From assembly GCA_034431435.1 (NCBI GenBank), contig DAOUDG010000109.1, positions 123,496 through 187,495 of the forward strand: a stretch of DNA of 64,000 nt, read 5' to 3'. The notes beneath the pieces are model-generated. The model made no database searches, was not told the origin of the DNA, and saw only the letters and a list, made by a program, of their open reading frames with translations. This stretch comes from JAHCIE01 sp034431435. GTDB lineage: Bacteria > Chloroflexota > Anaerolineae > Epilineales > JAHCIE01. Numbering within the stretch: position 1 is the first letter of the stretch; each line of letters opens with the position of its first letter. This document shows positions 8,628 through 16,988 of the stretch, one piece after another. Both the position numbers and the translations under genes were made by a program.

Positions 8628-10007
8628 TCAGGCCAGATCTAGCAGCAAGGCGGTCGGGTTTGCCACCAACGCCTTGAGGCGCAACAGGAAGCGCGCGGCC
8701 GCCGCGCCGTCAATGAGGCGGTGGTCATAGCTCAACGCCAGGGGCAGGATGGGCCGCACCTCGATGCGCTCGTCGATGACCACGGCACGCTTCTCGATAC
8801 GCCCCAGCCCCAGGATGGCGACCTCTGGCGGGTTGATAATGGGCGTGCCTTGCTGCCCGCCGAAGCTGCCGAAATTGGTCATCGTGAAGGTGCTGCCCGA
8901 CAACTCCTCACGAGTCAACGACCGCTGCCGCGCGCCTTCGGCCAGCCGCGCCAACTCCATCGCCACCTGGAACAGGGACAGCCGGTCGGCGTGGCGCACG
9001 ACGGGAACCACCAACCCTTCGTCGATGGCCGTAGCGACGCCGATATGGTAGGTGCGTCGCAGCACAATCTCGCCGGCTGCCATGTCGAGACTGGCGTTGA
9101 ACGTCGGGTATTCCTTCAACGCCTGAACTGTCATCTTGATGAGCAGCGGCAGGTAGGTCAGGTGGACACCGCGCCGCTCGGCCTCCGGCTGCAACGTCGC
9201 GCGCAGCGCCACCAGGGCGGAGGCGTCGGCTTCCTCGAAGCTCGTGACGTGGGGGATGCGCCACGCCTCCTCCATACGCTCGGCGATGCGACGGCGCAGG
9301 CCGTGGAGGGGGACGCGCTCGTCGGGGAGAGATTGGAGAGTGAAGACTGGAAATTGGCCGGCGTGGAGGGTGGAGGGTGGAGGGTGGAGCGGCGCGGAGG
9401 CGACCTCCCCCGGACCTTCGACTCTCACGCCGTCGCCAACAACCGTCTCAGTGGTTGGTGGTCGGCGGTCGGTGGTCGGCTCCGTCGCGAACGCCCGTAC
9501 ATCCTCTGGCAGGACGCGGCCGACTGGGCCGCTGCCCTGCACCTCGGTCAGGTCGACGCCGAGCTGCAACGCCAGCTTGCGCACGGCGGGCGCGGCAAGG
9601 ACGCGACGGGGAGGGGATTGGAGAGTTGCGATTGGAGATTGCTTCCCATTCCCAGGCGATGTCGCGGATGGCTTCTCGCTTTCAACGTGCAACCCGCCAC
9701 CTGCTAGCGTTTCCTCACCTGCAGCCCTCTTCCCACCCTCAACCCCGCTGGCGGCCGTGGGCCGTGGGGGGGTGGGTTCTTCTATCACCACCAGCACATC
9801 GCCCACCCGCGCCAGTTGACCCACCGGCGCGTGGATGGCAGCGATGCGACCGGCGCGGGGCGACGGCAGATCTGTCACGGCCTTGTCGGTCTGGATCTCG
9901 ACGATGGGCTGGTCCTGGCCGACCGTGTCGCCCTCCTTGACCAACCAACGCACCACCTCTGCCTCGTGAAGGCCCTCGCCGACGTCGGGTAACTTGAACT
10001 CGAACAC
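8628..10007 (-). CDS. dihydrolipoamide acyltransferase (E2) of 2-oxoacid dehydrogenase
   Basis: This 459-aa E2 core has an N-terminal lipoyl domain (VFEFKLPDVGEGLHEAEVV; lipoylated Lys in EIQTDKAVTDLPSP). A long low-complexity linker follows, then a peripheral-subunit-binding domain (LAAPAVRKLALQLGVDLTEV) and a second linker. The C-terminal catalytic domain has the YDHRLIDGAAAARFL motif with active-site His and Asp. I chose GTG 10007 because AGGGAGG lies 5-6 bases upstream and the lipoyl domain starts there; a longer frame from 10079 would run into E1beta. Both linkers are encoded by short tandem repeats (9328-9390, 9451-9480, 9613-9642). The acyl specificity (pyruvate or branched-chain) cannot be settled from sequence alone. 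Confidence 0.93.
   Translation of the reverse strand: MFEFKLPDVGEGLHEAEVVRWLVKEGDTVGQDQPIVEIQTDKAVTDLPSPRAGRIAAIHAPVGQLARVGDVLVVIEEPTPPRPTAASGVEGGKRAAGEETLAGGGLHVESEKPSATSPGNGKQSPIATLQSPPRRVLAAPAVRKLALQLGVDLTEVQGSGPVGRVLPEDVRAFATEPTTDRRPPTTETVVGDGVRVEGPGEVASAPLHPPPSTLHAGQFPVFTLQSLPDERVPLHGLRRRIAERMEEAWRIPHVTSFEEADASALVALRATLQPEAERRGVHLTYLPLLIKMTVQALKEYPTFNASLDMAAGEIVLRRTYHIGVATAIDEGLVVPVVRHADRLSLFQVAMELARLAEGARQRSLTREELSGSTFTMTNFGSFGGQQGTPIINPPEVAILGLGRIEKRAVVIDERIEVRPILPLALSYDHRLIDGAAAARFLLRLKALVANPTALLLDLA
9328..9390. repeat. in-frame GATTGGAGA and GGAGGGT tandem tracts in E2 linker
   Basis: The sequence GAGATTGGAGAGTGAAGACTGG is followed by a tract of four consecutive GTGGAGG-type units. 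Read on the minus strand, it encodes the second linker segment (APLHPPPSTLHAGQFP, then VFTLQSLP). A related tract of GGTCGGC/GGTGGTC units lies at 9451-9480 and encodes TTDRRPPTTETVV. These look like simple-sequence tracts inserted or expanded in a tolerant linker. Confidence 0.7.
9613..9642. repeat. second GATTGGAGA tract in E2 linker
   Basis: GGATTGGAGAGTTGCGATTGGAGATTGC contains three imperfect copies of the ATTGGAGA unit. On the minus strand it encodes GKQSPIATLQSPP in the first linker, between the lipoyl and subunit-binding domains. The same unit type occurs at 9328-9359, in uvrA at 20971-21020, and once just after the amine oxidase stop codon at 51310. Confidence 0.7.
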
Positions 10008-10017
10008 GGCGACCTCC

Positions 10018-10998
10018 CTACGGCTCCAGCGTGCGGCGGATGGCGGCCGCGACGCGGGCGGGATTGGGGATGAAGACATCCTCGACGGTGGGGATAGGGA
10101 AGGGCATGTCGGGACACGTCACGCGCTCGACGGGCTTGAGCAGTGAGTATAGGCAGCGCTCGTTGATGACGGCGATGACCTCCGCGCCCACGCCACCCGC
10201 CCGCGCCGCCTCGTGGACGACCACGGCGCGGCCCGTCTTGCCAACCGACGCCTCAATCGCCGCCTCGTCGAGGGGGGCGATGGTACGCAGGTCGATGACC
10301 TCCACCGACGCGCCGTCGCCCTTCTCGATCTCGGCCGCTGCTGCCAGGGCCACGCCGACCATCGCGCCGTAGGCGATGACCGTCACGTCCGCGCCCTCGC
10401 GCACGACGTTGGCCCGGCCGAGGGGGATGACATAACGCTCCTCGGGTACATCCTGGCGGAAGGAGCGGTAGAGCTTCATGTGCTCAAGGAACAGCACCGG
10501 GTCAGGGTCGTCGACGGCGGCATGGAGCAGCCCTTTGGCGTCGTAGGGCGTGGCAGGGATGACGACCTTGATGCCTTGCAGGTGCATGTAGTAGGCCTCG
10601 ACGCTGTCGGAGTGCATTTCTGGCGTGCGCACGCCGCCGCCGAAAGCGGCGCGGATGACCAGGGGGACGGTGTAGACGCCGCCGGAACGGTAGCGCAGCC
10701 GCGCGGCCTGGGATGCAATCTGGTTGAAGGAAAGGAAGCTGAAGCCCGCGAACTGAATCTCGGCGACCGGGCGCAAGCCATAGGCGGCCATGCCGATGGC
10801 CGTGCCCACGATGCCGGACTCGGCCAGGGGCGTATCGAAGACGCGCTCCTCGCCGAAGCGAGCTTGCAGGCCGTCGGTCACGCGGAACACGCCGCCGTTC
10901 TTGCCCACGTCCTCGCCGAAGATGAGGACGCGGGAGTCGCGGGCCAGTTCCTGGCTCAGGGCGCTCTGGATGGCTTCGACCATTGTCCAGCGTGGCAT
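10018..10998 (-). CDS. pdhB: 2-oxoacid dehydrogenase E1 component, beta subunit
   Basis: The 326-aa protein matches the E1 beta subunit of pyruvate or branched-chain 2-oxoacid dehydrogenases. It has MVEAIQSALSQEL, the FGEDVGKNGGVFRVTDGL block, FDTPLAESGIVGTAIGMA, the AEIQFAGFSFLSFNQIASQ segment and the C-terminal transketolase-like domain ending in the PDMPFPIPTVEDVFIPNPARV stretch. With E1alpha it forms the TPP-dependent decarboxylase. Its ATG lies 2 bp after the E1alpha stop, and its own stop lies 10 bp before the E2 start, a tight operon arrangement. Pyruvate or branched-chain 2-oxoacids remain equally possible substrates. Confidence 0.93.
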   Translation of the reverse strand: MPRWTMVEAIQSALSQELARDSRVLIFGEDVGKNGGVFRVTDGLQARFGEERVFDTPLAESGIVGTAIGMAAYGLRPVAEIQFAGFSFLSFNQIASQAARLRYRSGGVYTVPLVIRAAFGGGVRTPEMHSDSVEAYYMHLQGIKVVIPATPYDAKGLLHAAVDDPDPVLFLEHMKLYRSFRQDVPEERYVIPLGRANVVREGADVTVIAYGAMVGVALAAAAEIEKGDGASVEVIDLRTIAPLDEAAIEASVGKTGRAVVVHEAARAGGVGAEVIAVINERCLYSLLKPVERVTCPDMPFPIPTVEDVFIPNPARVAAAIRRTLEP

Positions 10999-11000
10999 GG

Positions 11001-12056
11001 CTATTCCCCCCCCAGGTCGCGGCGCAGGGCGTCGCGCTGGCTCGCCAGGGCGGGCGGCAAAGCCTCGTACACATTGTCGAACAAGACGAGGGGATCCTGC
11101 GGTGGCAGGGCTTCCAGGGCGTCGACCATGGCCTGAATCTCGGCGCGTACGTCGTTCTGGAGGCGGGTGTCCTCGGCCTGGCCCAGCAGGTCGTGGTCCA
11201 TCAGGTAGGTACGCAGGCGGGTGATGGGGTCACGCGCCATCCACTCGGCCAACTCCTCTTCGGGGCGGTACTTCTTGGGGTCGTCGGCCGTCGTGTGCGC
11301 TCCCAGGCGATACGTCAGCGCCTCGACCAGGGTCGGCCCCTCACCTGCTCTGGCCTTGGCCACGGCCTCGGCGACCACTTCGTAGACGGCCAGCAGGTCG
11401 TTACCATCGACGACAACACCCGGCATCCCGAAGCCCGCCGCGCGGTCGGCGATGGCGCGGGCCGCGGTTTGCTTGCGGCGCGGGAGGGAGATGGCCCAGC
11501 CGTTGTTCTGCACGATGAAGACGATGGGGGCCTTGAAGACGCCGGCGAAGTTGAGAGCCTCGCTGAAGTCCCCCTCGCTGGTCGCACCATCGCCGCACAC
11601 GCCGAGGACGACGTTCGGCTTGCGCTCGTACTTGATGGCCATGGCGACGCCGACGGCATGCAGCATCTGCGTGCCGAGGACAATCTGATAAGGGAGGCAG
11701 TTAGCCTCGCGGGGGTACACGCCGACCTCGCCGCGATGGACCTGGGCGATGGTCAGCGGCGGAACGCCGCGCATCATGTAGGCGAGGATCTCGCGGTAGG
11801 AGGCGGCGATCCAGTCATCGGGGACGAGGGGCATGGCCAGCCCGACAGAGGCGGCTTCCTGGCCGTTGATGGGGGCGAACGTGCCCATGCGGCCCTGGCG
11901 TTGCAGGGCAATCATGCGGTCGGAGAACTGGCGGCCAAAGAGCATCCAGCGATAGGCGGCGAGCAGGCGATCGGGGGCGAGGTCAGGCGGCGTATCGACG
12001 AGCTTACCGTCGGCTCCAAGGACCTGATACACTCGGTCAACCGCGATGGACAACAT
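11001..12056 (-). CDS. pdhA: 2-oxoacid dehydrogenase E1 component, alpha subunit
   Basis: The 351-aa E1 alpha subunit carries the TPP/Mg motif GDGATSEGDFSEALNFAG closing with QNN, the INGQEAASVG segment, and the phosphorylation-loop-like YRLGAHTTADDPKKYR. It performs the decarboxylation step of the complex. It is the first gene of a four-gene minus-strand operon (E1alpha, E1beta, E2, E3). ATG 12056 is preceded by AAAGGAGAGG. A clear promoter lies about 110 bp upstream. The length is normal for bacterial heterotetrameric E1. Confidence 0.94.
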   Translation of the reverse strand: MLSIAVDRVYQVLGADGKLVDTPPDLAPDRLLAAYRWMLFGRQFSDRMIALQRQGRMGTFAPINGQEAASVGLAMPLVPDDWIAASYREILAYMMRGVPPLTIAQVHRGEVGVYPREANCLPYQIVLGTQMLHAVGVAMAIKYERKPNVVLGVCGDGATSEGDFSEALNFAGVFKAPIVFIVQNNGWAISLPRRKQTAARAIADRAAGFGMPGVVVDGNDLLAVYEVVAEAVAKARAGEGPTLVEALTYRLGAHTTADDPKKYRPEEELAEWMARDPITRLRTYLMDHDLLGQAEDTRLQNDVRAEIQAMVDALEALPPQDPLVLFDNVYEALPPALASQRDALRRDLGGE

Positions 12057-12165
12057 AAGTTGGCCCTCTCCTTTACAGGTCGTACATCGTTGTACGCGCT
12101 CGGTGTTGTAGTTGGCGGGGCAGTCGTGCGTCGGGGCGTGGTTTGTGTCAGCGCAAAGTTATGAA

Positions 12166-12194
12166 ATTATAGTGGGAATCGCAGCAATCGACAA
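12166..12194 (-). promoter_or_regulatory. sigma-70 promoter of the 2-oxoacid dehydrogenase operon
   Basis: On the minus strand, TTGTCG (12194-12189) and a perfect TATAAT (12171-12166) are separated by 17 bases. It is the only strong promoter match in the gap 12057-12273 and points at the E1alpha gene, giving a leader of about 100 nt. Confidence 0.75.
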
Positions 12195-12273
12195 AGGGGG
12201 CCACAGAGCAGCACAGAGCGGCTACAGGAACCGAGCCGACATTCGGGACAGCTCAGGACGAGGTCACCAGGTA

Positions 12274-13509
12274 TCACGCCGCTCGGACGGCCACCAGCGT
12301 CAGGTCGTCGGCCTGGGGCGTGTCGCTCCGGTAATGGTCCAGGGCGGCGACGATACCGTCGCACACCGCCTGGGCTGATCGTCCTGCCAGGCCGCCGATG
12401 AGTGTCGTGAGTCGCTCGGTGCCGTAGCGCACCTGCTGGTCGTTGAGGGTATCGGGCGCGCCGTCGCTGTGGAGGACGAGCAGGCCGCCCGGCGGGATAG
12501 TGAGGGATTGCTCGACCAGGGCCGGGGCGTCCAGGACGCCCAGGGGCTGGCCGAGGGCAAGCTCCTGGGGCTGGAACGCGCCGCTCGTGTCGTACAAGAG
12601 GGGCAACTCGTGCCCGGCGCGCACATAGGTGAAGCGTCGCGTTGCCGGGTCAAGGATGCCGTACAGGAGCGTGACGAACAGGCCTGACTGGTTCGTCTCC
12701 TGGAGGTAACGGTTGATGGCGCGCGTCGTCTGGAGCGGCGAGCGGCCATGCCCGGCCTCGGGCCGCAGCAGGCTGCGCGTCAGGCCCATGACCAGCGCGG
12801 CCGGAACGCCCTTGCCGGCCACGTCGCCGACGACGATGCCCAGCCTGCCGTGCGCCAGCGGGATGAAGTCGTAGAAGTCCCCGCCAACGGCGCGGGCCGG
12901 CTCCATACGCAAGCCGAAGTCGAAGCCAGGTACGCGGGGCATGCTGCGGGGCAGGATGGCGCGCTGGATGTCCCTGGCGACGGCCAACTCGTGCTCGATA
13001 ACCTTCTTCTCGACGATCTCCGCCTGGGCCGCTTTCAACTTTTCCAGGGCGCGGGCGAGGGCCTGGTTCTTGGCCCGCAGATCGCGGATGGTGGCGTTGT
13101 CCGAGTCGCGCAGGCGTCGGCTCAGCTCGCGCGCCATCTCGTAGAATAGCACCGGGTTGCGCCGCATCAGGTGGTCGAAGTCGATGGGGCTGAGTTCCAT
13201 GACGGTCGTCGGCACGCGGGCGCGGATGCTGGCCGAGCGCGGCTGGCCGGGGTTGAGCAGACTCATCTCGCCGACGATCTCACCCGGCCCCGCCACCGCC
13301 AGCAACCGCTCCTCACTCGTGCCCAGGGCTTTGAGAATCTCTAGCTCGCCGTCCACAATCAGGAAGGCTACGTCGCCCGGCTGCCCTTCGGTGAGTAGCA
13401 CCGCCCCCGCCGATAGCGGTCGCCGTGGCAGCGTTTGCCGCAGGCGATCCATCTCCGCCGCCGGTAACACGTCGGTGAGGGAGCGGGGGGAGACGCGAGT
13501 CTCGCTCAT
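12274..13509 (-). CDS. cNMP-binding domain + PP2C/SpoIIE (RsbU-type) serine phosphatase
   Basis: This 411-aa protein has three parts. Residues 20-140 are a CRP/PKA-type cyclic-nucleotide-binding domain (LTEGQPGDVAFLIVDGELEIL, VGEMSLLNPGQPRSASIRA). A coiled-coil linker follows at about 140-175. The C-terminal SpoIIE/RsbU PP2C phosphatase has metal-binding Asp in GGDFYDFIPL and VVGDVAGKGVPAALVM, HSDGAPDTLN, and a terminal DDLTLVAVR. Such proteins usually dephosphorylate an anti-sigma-factor antagonist, here presumably gated by a cyclic nucleotide. No STAS or anti-sigma gene is adjacent. It overlaps the next upstream gene (ATGA, 13506-13509), so the two are translationally coupled. Whether the domain binds cAMP, cGMP or nothing cannot be told. 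Confidence 0.92.
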   Translation of the reverse strand: MSETRVSPRSLTDVLPAAEMDRLRQTLPRRPLSAGAVLLTEGQPGDVAFLIVDGELEILKALGTSEERLLAVAGPGEIVGEMSLLNPGQPRSASIRARVPTTVMELSPIDFDHLMRRNPVLFYEMARELSRRLRDSDNATIRDLRAKNQALARALEKLKAAQAEIVEKKVIEHELAVARDIQRAILPRSMPRVPGFDFGLRMEPARAVGGDFYDFIPLAHGRLGIVVGDVAGKGVPAALVMGLTRSLLRPEAGHGRSPLQTTRAINRYLQETNQSGLFVTLLYGILDPATRRFTYVRAGHELPLLYDTSGAFQPQELALGQPLGVLDAPALVEQSLTIPPGGLLVLHSDGAPDTLNDQQVRYGTERLTTLIGGLAGRSAQAVCDGIVAALDHYRSDTPQADDLTLVAVRAA

Positions 13510-14495
13510 AGCTCGACCACCGTCCCCAGGCCGCGCTCAGCGGCGCGCTGCACGGCCAGCGCGGCCACGGCGATGTCCTGCACGGCGTTGCCTACTGACT
13601 TGAAGAGGGTGATCTCCTCGCGTGACTGGCGGCCCGGCGCGCGGCCGGCGGCGATGAGGCCGATCTCGGTCCACGCCGCCGGGCCGGGCGACTCGCCCGC
13701 CCGCCAGGGGATGACTAGATCGCCCGCCTCCGCCTCGGCAGCGACGCGCTGGTCGACCACGATACGGGCGCGGGCGACGACCTCGCCGGGTATCTCGCGC
13801 GTTATGGGAGTGAACGCCCCGATGGCGTTGATATGGACGCCGTCGGGCAGCGCCTTGGCGGGAAAGACGGGTGTCGGCGATGTGGTGGCGGTGCAGATGA
13901 TGTCGGCGTCGGCGACGGCCAGGGCAGGGTTATCCACAATATCGATGGCGGGCGGGACGGTTGGCTGCCCCGCCAGCCGCTCAGCCAGGGCCTGGGCGGA
14001 GCCGGGCATGGTCGAGACGATGGTCACCCGCTCGATGGGCCGCACGGCGCACACGGCCAGCGCCTGCGGCTCGGCCTGCGTGCCCGCGCCGAACACGGTC
14101 AACCGCCGCGCATCGGGCCACGCCAGCAGGTCGGTCGCCACACCTGACGCCGCGCCGGTGCGCAGGGCGGTCAGCCCACCGCCCTCCAGGGCCGCCACGG
14201 GCGCGCCGGTCGCCGCGTCGAGGACGATGACCAGGGCGTGGATGAGGGGCAGGCCGCGTGCGATATTGCCAGGGTAGACGTTGACTACCTTCAGCCCCAG
14301 GCCGCCGCTGCCACCCAGGTAGGCAGGCATAACCAGGGACGTGGCGTCGGGCGACACGGGGATGGCGGTACGCAGTGGGACGTGGGCCTGGCCCGTCGAT
14401 AATTCTACGAAGGCGCGGCGCACGGTGGCGATGGCCGTCGGCATGTCCACGGCGGCCTCCACGTCGGCGCGGGATAGGATACGGAGAGGCGGCAT
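13506..14495 (-). CDS. ornithine cyclodeaminase / mu-crystallin family protein
   Basis: The 329-aa protein has the ornithine-cyclodeaminase/mu-crystallin fold. Its features are PLRTAIPVSPDATSLVMPAY, GGLGLKVVNVYPGN, the conserved LEGGGLTALRTGAASGVATDLL, and the Rossmann motif LTVFGAGTQAEPQALAV. The ADIICTATTSPTPVF and HINAIGAFTP blocks follow. Family members are NAD(P)-dependent: ornithine cyclodeaminase, alanine dehydrogenase (archaeal AlaDH), ketimine reductase or lysine cyclodeaminase. The sequence does not settle which. It is coupled to the PP2C gene by a 4-bp overlap and follows the GNAT gene by 1 bp, forming a three-gene unit. Confidence 0.87.
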   Translation of the reverse strand: MPPLRILSRADVEAAVDMPTAIATVRRAFVELSTGQAHVPLRTAIPVSPDATSLVMPAYLGGSGGLGLKVVNVYPGNIARGLPLIHALVIVLDAATGAPVAALEGGGLTALRTGAASGVATDLLAWPDARRLTVFGAGTQAEPQALAVCAVRPIERVTIVSTMPGSAQALAERLAGQPTVPPAIDIVDNPALAVADADIICTATTSPTPVFPAKALPDGVHINAIGAFTPITREIPGEVVARARIVVDQRVAAEAEAGDLVIPWRAGESPGPAAWTEIGLIAAGRAPGRQSREEITLFKSVGNAVQDIAVAALAVQRAAERGLGTVVEL

Positions 14496-14496
14496 A

Positions 14497-15321
14497 TCAT
14501 CCTCCTTGCCGATCGCGCACGTAGGTCAATGTCTGCTCCAGCGGGGCAAAGCCCAGGCCGCGATACAACCCTTCGGCGGCGCTGGCCGTGGCCGCGTGCA
14601 GGTAGACAAGCCTCCCTCCGCGCGCCGCGGCGCGGGTGATGACGTGGCTGACCAGGGTGGAGGCGACGCCGCGCCCGCGCTCACTGGGGATGGTAGAGAC
14701 GTTGGCGATCTGGGTCACGCCATCGAAGGTGAGGCCGGCGACAGTGCCAATGGCTCGCTCGTCGCGGGTGGCGCACCAGAATTCCCAGCCTGCCGCCAGG
14801 TCGTCGGCGAACAGGGCGCGCACCGCCATCAGGTTCGTGTCCGCGCCGACGGCGAAGCCCTGCCGCCACGCGCTCACAAAGATGTCCAGGCTTGGCTCGC
14901 CGATGGGCGCCAGCTGGACGCCGGACGGGAGGGCCGGCGGGTAGCCCAGGGGGCCGACGAGAGGTCGGGTGAGGAGCGTCTCGTCGCGGTCGAGCACGAA
15001 ACCGGCCGCCGCCAGCCGCGCGGGCAGCAGGTGGGGCGCGCGCGTGGCGCTGACCTCCCAGGCGGGCCGCCCACCGCACGTGTCATAGTAGCGCACGACG
15101 CTGCGGATGAGGCCGTCTACCTGGCTGTCGGCAATGGCCGCCACCTGGCGCGCGCAATTGAAGAAGGACCAGCCATAGCGGGGGTTTGTGAACAGACGCA
15201 GCGGACCAACGTCCTCCACCAGCCCACCCAGGCGGCTGTGGGCGCGGACGATGTGGGCGTCGATGGTGGCGAGGCGATGGCTGTCAGAGATTGAGGGAAG
15301 CGGTAAGGCGATCTGACTCAT
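14497..15321 (-). CDS. GNAT-family N-acetyltransferase
   Basis: The protein is about 274 aa. Its C-terminal half is a GNAT domain with the acetyl-CoA pyrophosphate loop in IPSERGRGVASTLVSHVI and the following GGRLVYLHAATASAAEGLYRGLGF. The N-terminal half (residues 1-130) is a second, degenerate GNAT-like region containing FFNCARQVAAIADSQVDGLI. I chose ATG 15321. A TTG at 15354 is also possible, because GAGGAG lies close upstream of it and ATG 15321 has no good ribosome-binding site. The substrate is unknown; the neighbouring ornithine-cyclodeaminase-like gene suggests amino-acid-related chemistry only weakly. Confidence 0.8.
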   Translation of the reverse strand: MSQIALPLPSISDSHRLATIDAHIVRAHSRLGGLVEDVGPLRLFTNPRYGWSFFNCARQVAAIADSQVDGLIRSVVRYYDTCGGRPAWEVSATRAPHLLPARLAAAGFVLDRDETLLTRPLVGPLGYPPALPSGVQLAPIGEPSLDIFVSAWRQGFAVGADTNLMAVRALFADDLAAGWEFWCATRDERAIGTVAGLTFDGVTQIANVSTIPSERGRGVASTLVSHVITRAAARGGRLVYLHAATASAAEGLYRGLGFAPLEQTLTYVRDRQGG

Positions 15322-15438
15322 GGCTAACCGACACTGGCGGCAGGATAGGACCAACGCTCCTCAATTGTCCCCCATTTGGCCGCACCATGTCAAGGTGCGG
15401 TAGCCACGCCAGGTCGGCGGGTCCCGATAGGGTGGCTG

Positions 15439-15927
15439 TCAGCGCGTGGCGGCGAGCCAGAAGGCGGCGATCATGGCGATGCCGGTCAGGAACTTGAGGC
15501 CGTTGGAGGCGATCCATCCCACCAGGTACGCGCCCGCTGCCTTGCCTGCCCGGCGCGCGTCGCGCTCGCGGAGGTACTCGATGACGAGGACGACGGCGAT
15601 GGGCAGCAGGATGGCCCCGATGAGGGGCAGGACGAAGAAGCCGATGATGCCCGCGACACTCGCCAGCAGCGTTGTCGAGCACGATGCGCCCCCCTGTTTG
15701 GCGGCGGCCGGGGCGATGACATAATCCAGGGCGAGACCGGCGACGAAGAGCAAGGTGATGACGACGGTGGCAGCGATGGTCCACGGCGTCCAGCCTGTGA
15801 CCAGCCAGAAGTAGGCGACGGCGGTCGCCAGGATAATGGGCAGGCCGGGGATGAGGGGCAGCATCGTCCCTGCCAGCCCCACAATCATGACCAGCAGGGC
15901 GAGGGATAGGGGGCTGAACAGGCTCAT
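15439..15927 (-). CDS. DUF456 family membrane protein
   Basis: The 162-aa very hydrophobic protein has about four membrane segments: SPLSLALLVMIVGLAGTMLP, IILATAVAYFWLVTGW, TIAATVVITLLFVAGLALDY and the C-terminal GIAMIAAFWLAA, with an inner pair around residues 88-110. The PLIPGLPIILA and AKQGGASCSTT...IIGFFVLPLIGAILLP segments are characteristic of DUF456. Function is unknown for the family. It starts divergently from the thioredoxin gene. Confidence 0.83.
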   Translation of the reverse strand: MSLFSPLSLALLVMIVGLAGTMLPLIPGLPIILATAVAYFWLVTGWTPWTIAATVVITLLFVAGLALDYVIAPAAAKQGGASCSTTLLASVAGIIGFFVLPLIGAILLPIAVVLVIEYLRERDARRAGKAAGAYLVGWIASNGLKFLTGIAMIAAFWLAATR

Positions 15928-15938
15928 GCGGGCGGCGC

Positions 15939-15967
15939 TTTACCTTTCTCCGGCGACCTCGTACAAT
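15939..15967 (+). promoter_or_regulatory. promoter of the thioredoxin-TPR gene
   Basis: TTTACC (15939-15944) and TACAAT (15962-15967) are separated by 17 bases and lie about 75 bp before the ATG at 16044, in the divergent gap after the DUF456 gene. Confidence 0.55.
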
Positions 15968-16043
15968 TACCTGTAGCGTTCAGGCCGGATTCTGCTAACC
16001 TCAGACCGGATCGATGCATCTAACGAGCCAGAGGATACCACGC

Positions 16044-16907
16044 ATGATTCAAAATGACGTAGTGATTGACGTAACCGAAGCAACCTTCGCCCGCGACGTA
16101 CTGGAACGCTCAAAGGAGGTCCCCGTCGTGGTCGATTTCTGGGCGGCGTGGTGCGGCCCGTGCCGAATGCTTGGCCCCGTCCTGGAGCGGCTGGCTGCCG
16201 AGGCCAACGGCGAGTGGATTCTTGCCAAGCTGGATGTGGACCAGGCCCCGCAACTCAGTGCGCAGTACGGCATCCAGGGCATCCCGGCTGTTAAGGCCTT
16301 CCGCGACGGGCGCGTCGTCGCCCAGTTCGTTGGCGCGCAGCCGGAGCCGAACGTGCGCCGCTGGCTGACAACCATCGCGCCCACGCCCACCGAGGAACTG
16401 CTCGACCAGGCCGCCGATCTGGAAGACACGGGCGACTGGCGCGCAGCAGCGGCGGCATATCGTCAGTCGTTGACCCTCAGCCCCGAGAATGTCGCCGCCA
16501 CGTTGGGCCTGGGGCGCGCGCTGCTTTACCTCGGCTCCACGGATGAGGCGACGGCCTTGTTGCAGGGCATCGCGGACGACGTCGATCTGGGCGGTGAGGC
16601 GCGCGCGTTGCTCACCCAGGCCCAACTGTCCCGCGAGGCAGCGGCGATCGGCGGTGAGGCCGGGGCGCGGGCCAGGCTGGCCCAGAACCCGAACGAGCCC
16701 GAGGCGCTATACGGCCTGGCGGCGGCGCTGGTCGGCGAAGAGGAGTATCGCGGCGCGCTGGATGCGCTGTTGACCCTGGTGCGCCGCAATCGTCGCTGGC
16801 GCGATGACGCCGCGCGCAAGGCCATGCTCGGCCTGTTCGAGCTACTCGGCGACGCCGACCCCCTCACCCAGGAGTACCGAGGCAAGCTGTCGCAGGCGCT
16901 GTTCTGA
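16044..16907 (+). CDS. thioredoxin-TPR co-chaperone (CnoX/YbbN-like)
   Basis: This 287-aa protein has an N-terminal thioredoxin domain with the active-site WCGPCRML motif and IQGIPAVKAFRDGRVVAQFVG with the cis-Pro. A C-terminal tetratricopeptide region (about residues 115-287) contains WRAAAAAYRQSLTLSPENVAA and YRGALDALLTLVRRNRRW. This is the architecture of YbbN/CnoX, a redox-linked holdase associated with the chaperonin system. Unlike E. coli CnoX, which has SxxC, both Cys are present, so it could be an active thiol oxidoreductase. I chose ATG 16044, preceded by AGAGGA, over an earlier frame start at 16014. Confidence 0.9.
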   Translation: MIQNDVVIDVTEATFARDVLERSKEVPVVVDFWAAWCGPCRMLGPVLERLAAEANGEWILAKLDVDQAPQLSAQYGIQGIPAVKAFRDGRVVAQFVGAQPEPNVRRWLTTIAPTPTEELLDQAADLEDTGDWRAAAAAYRQSLTLSPENVAATLGLGRALLYLGSTDEATALLQGIADDVDLGGEARALLTQAQLSREAAAIGGEAGARARLAQNPNEPEALYGLAAALVGEEEYRGALDALLTLVRRNRRWRDDAARKAMLGLFELLGDADPLTQEYRGKLSQALF

Positions 16908-16926
16908 GTGATGCGTAGAACGTGAT

Positions 16927-16959
16927 GCGTGACCAAGAGAAGATGCGCTCTTCTCACGC
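16927..16959. terminator. hairpin between convergent genes
   Basis: GCGTGA (16927-16932) pairs with TCACGC (16954-16959), with an inner AGAAG/CTTCT stem. It lies between the ends of the thioredoxin (+) and Lrp-domain (-) genes. GTGATGCGT occurs twice at 16909-16930, another short-unit direct repeat. Confidence 0.45.
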
Positions 16960-16988
16960 AGCACGGTTCACGGTTCAGCAATCACGCG

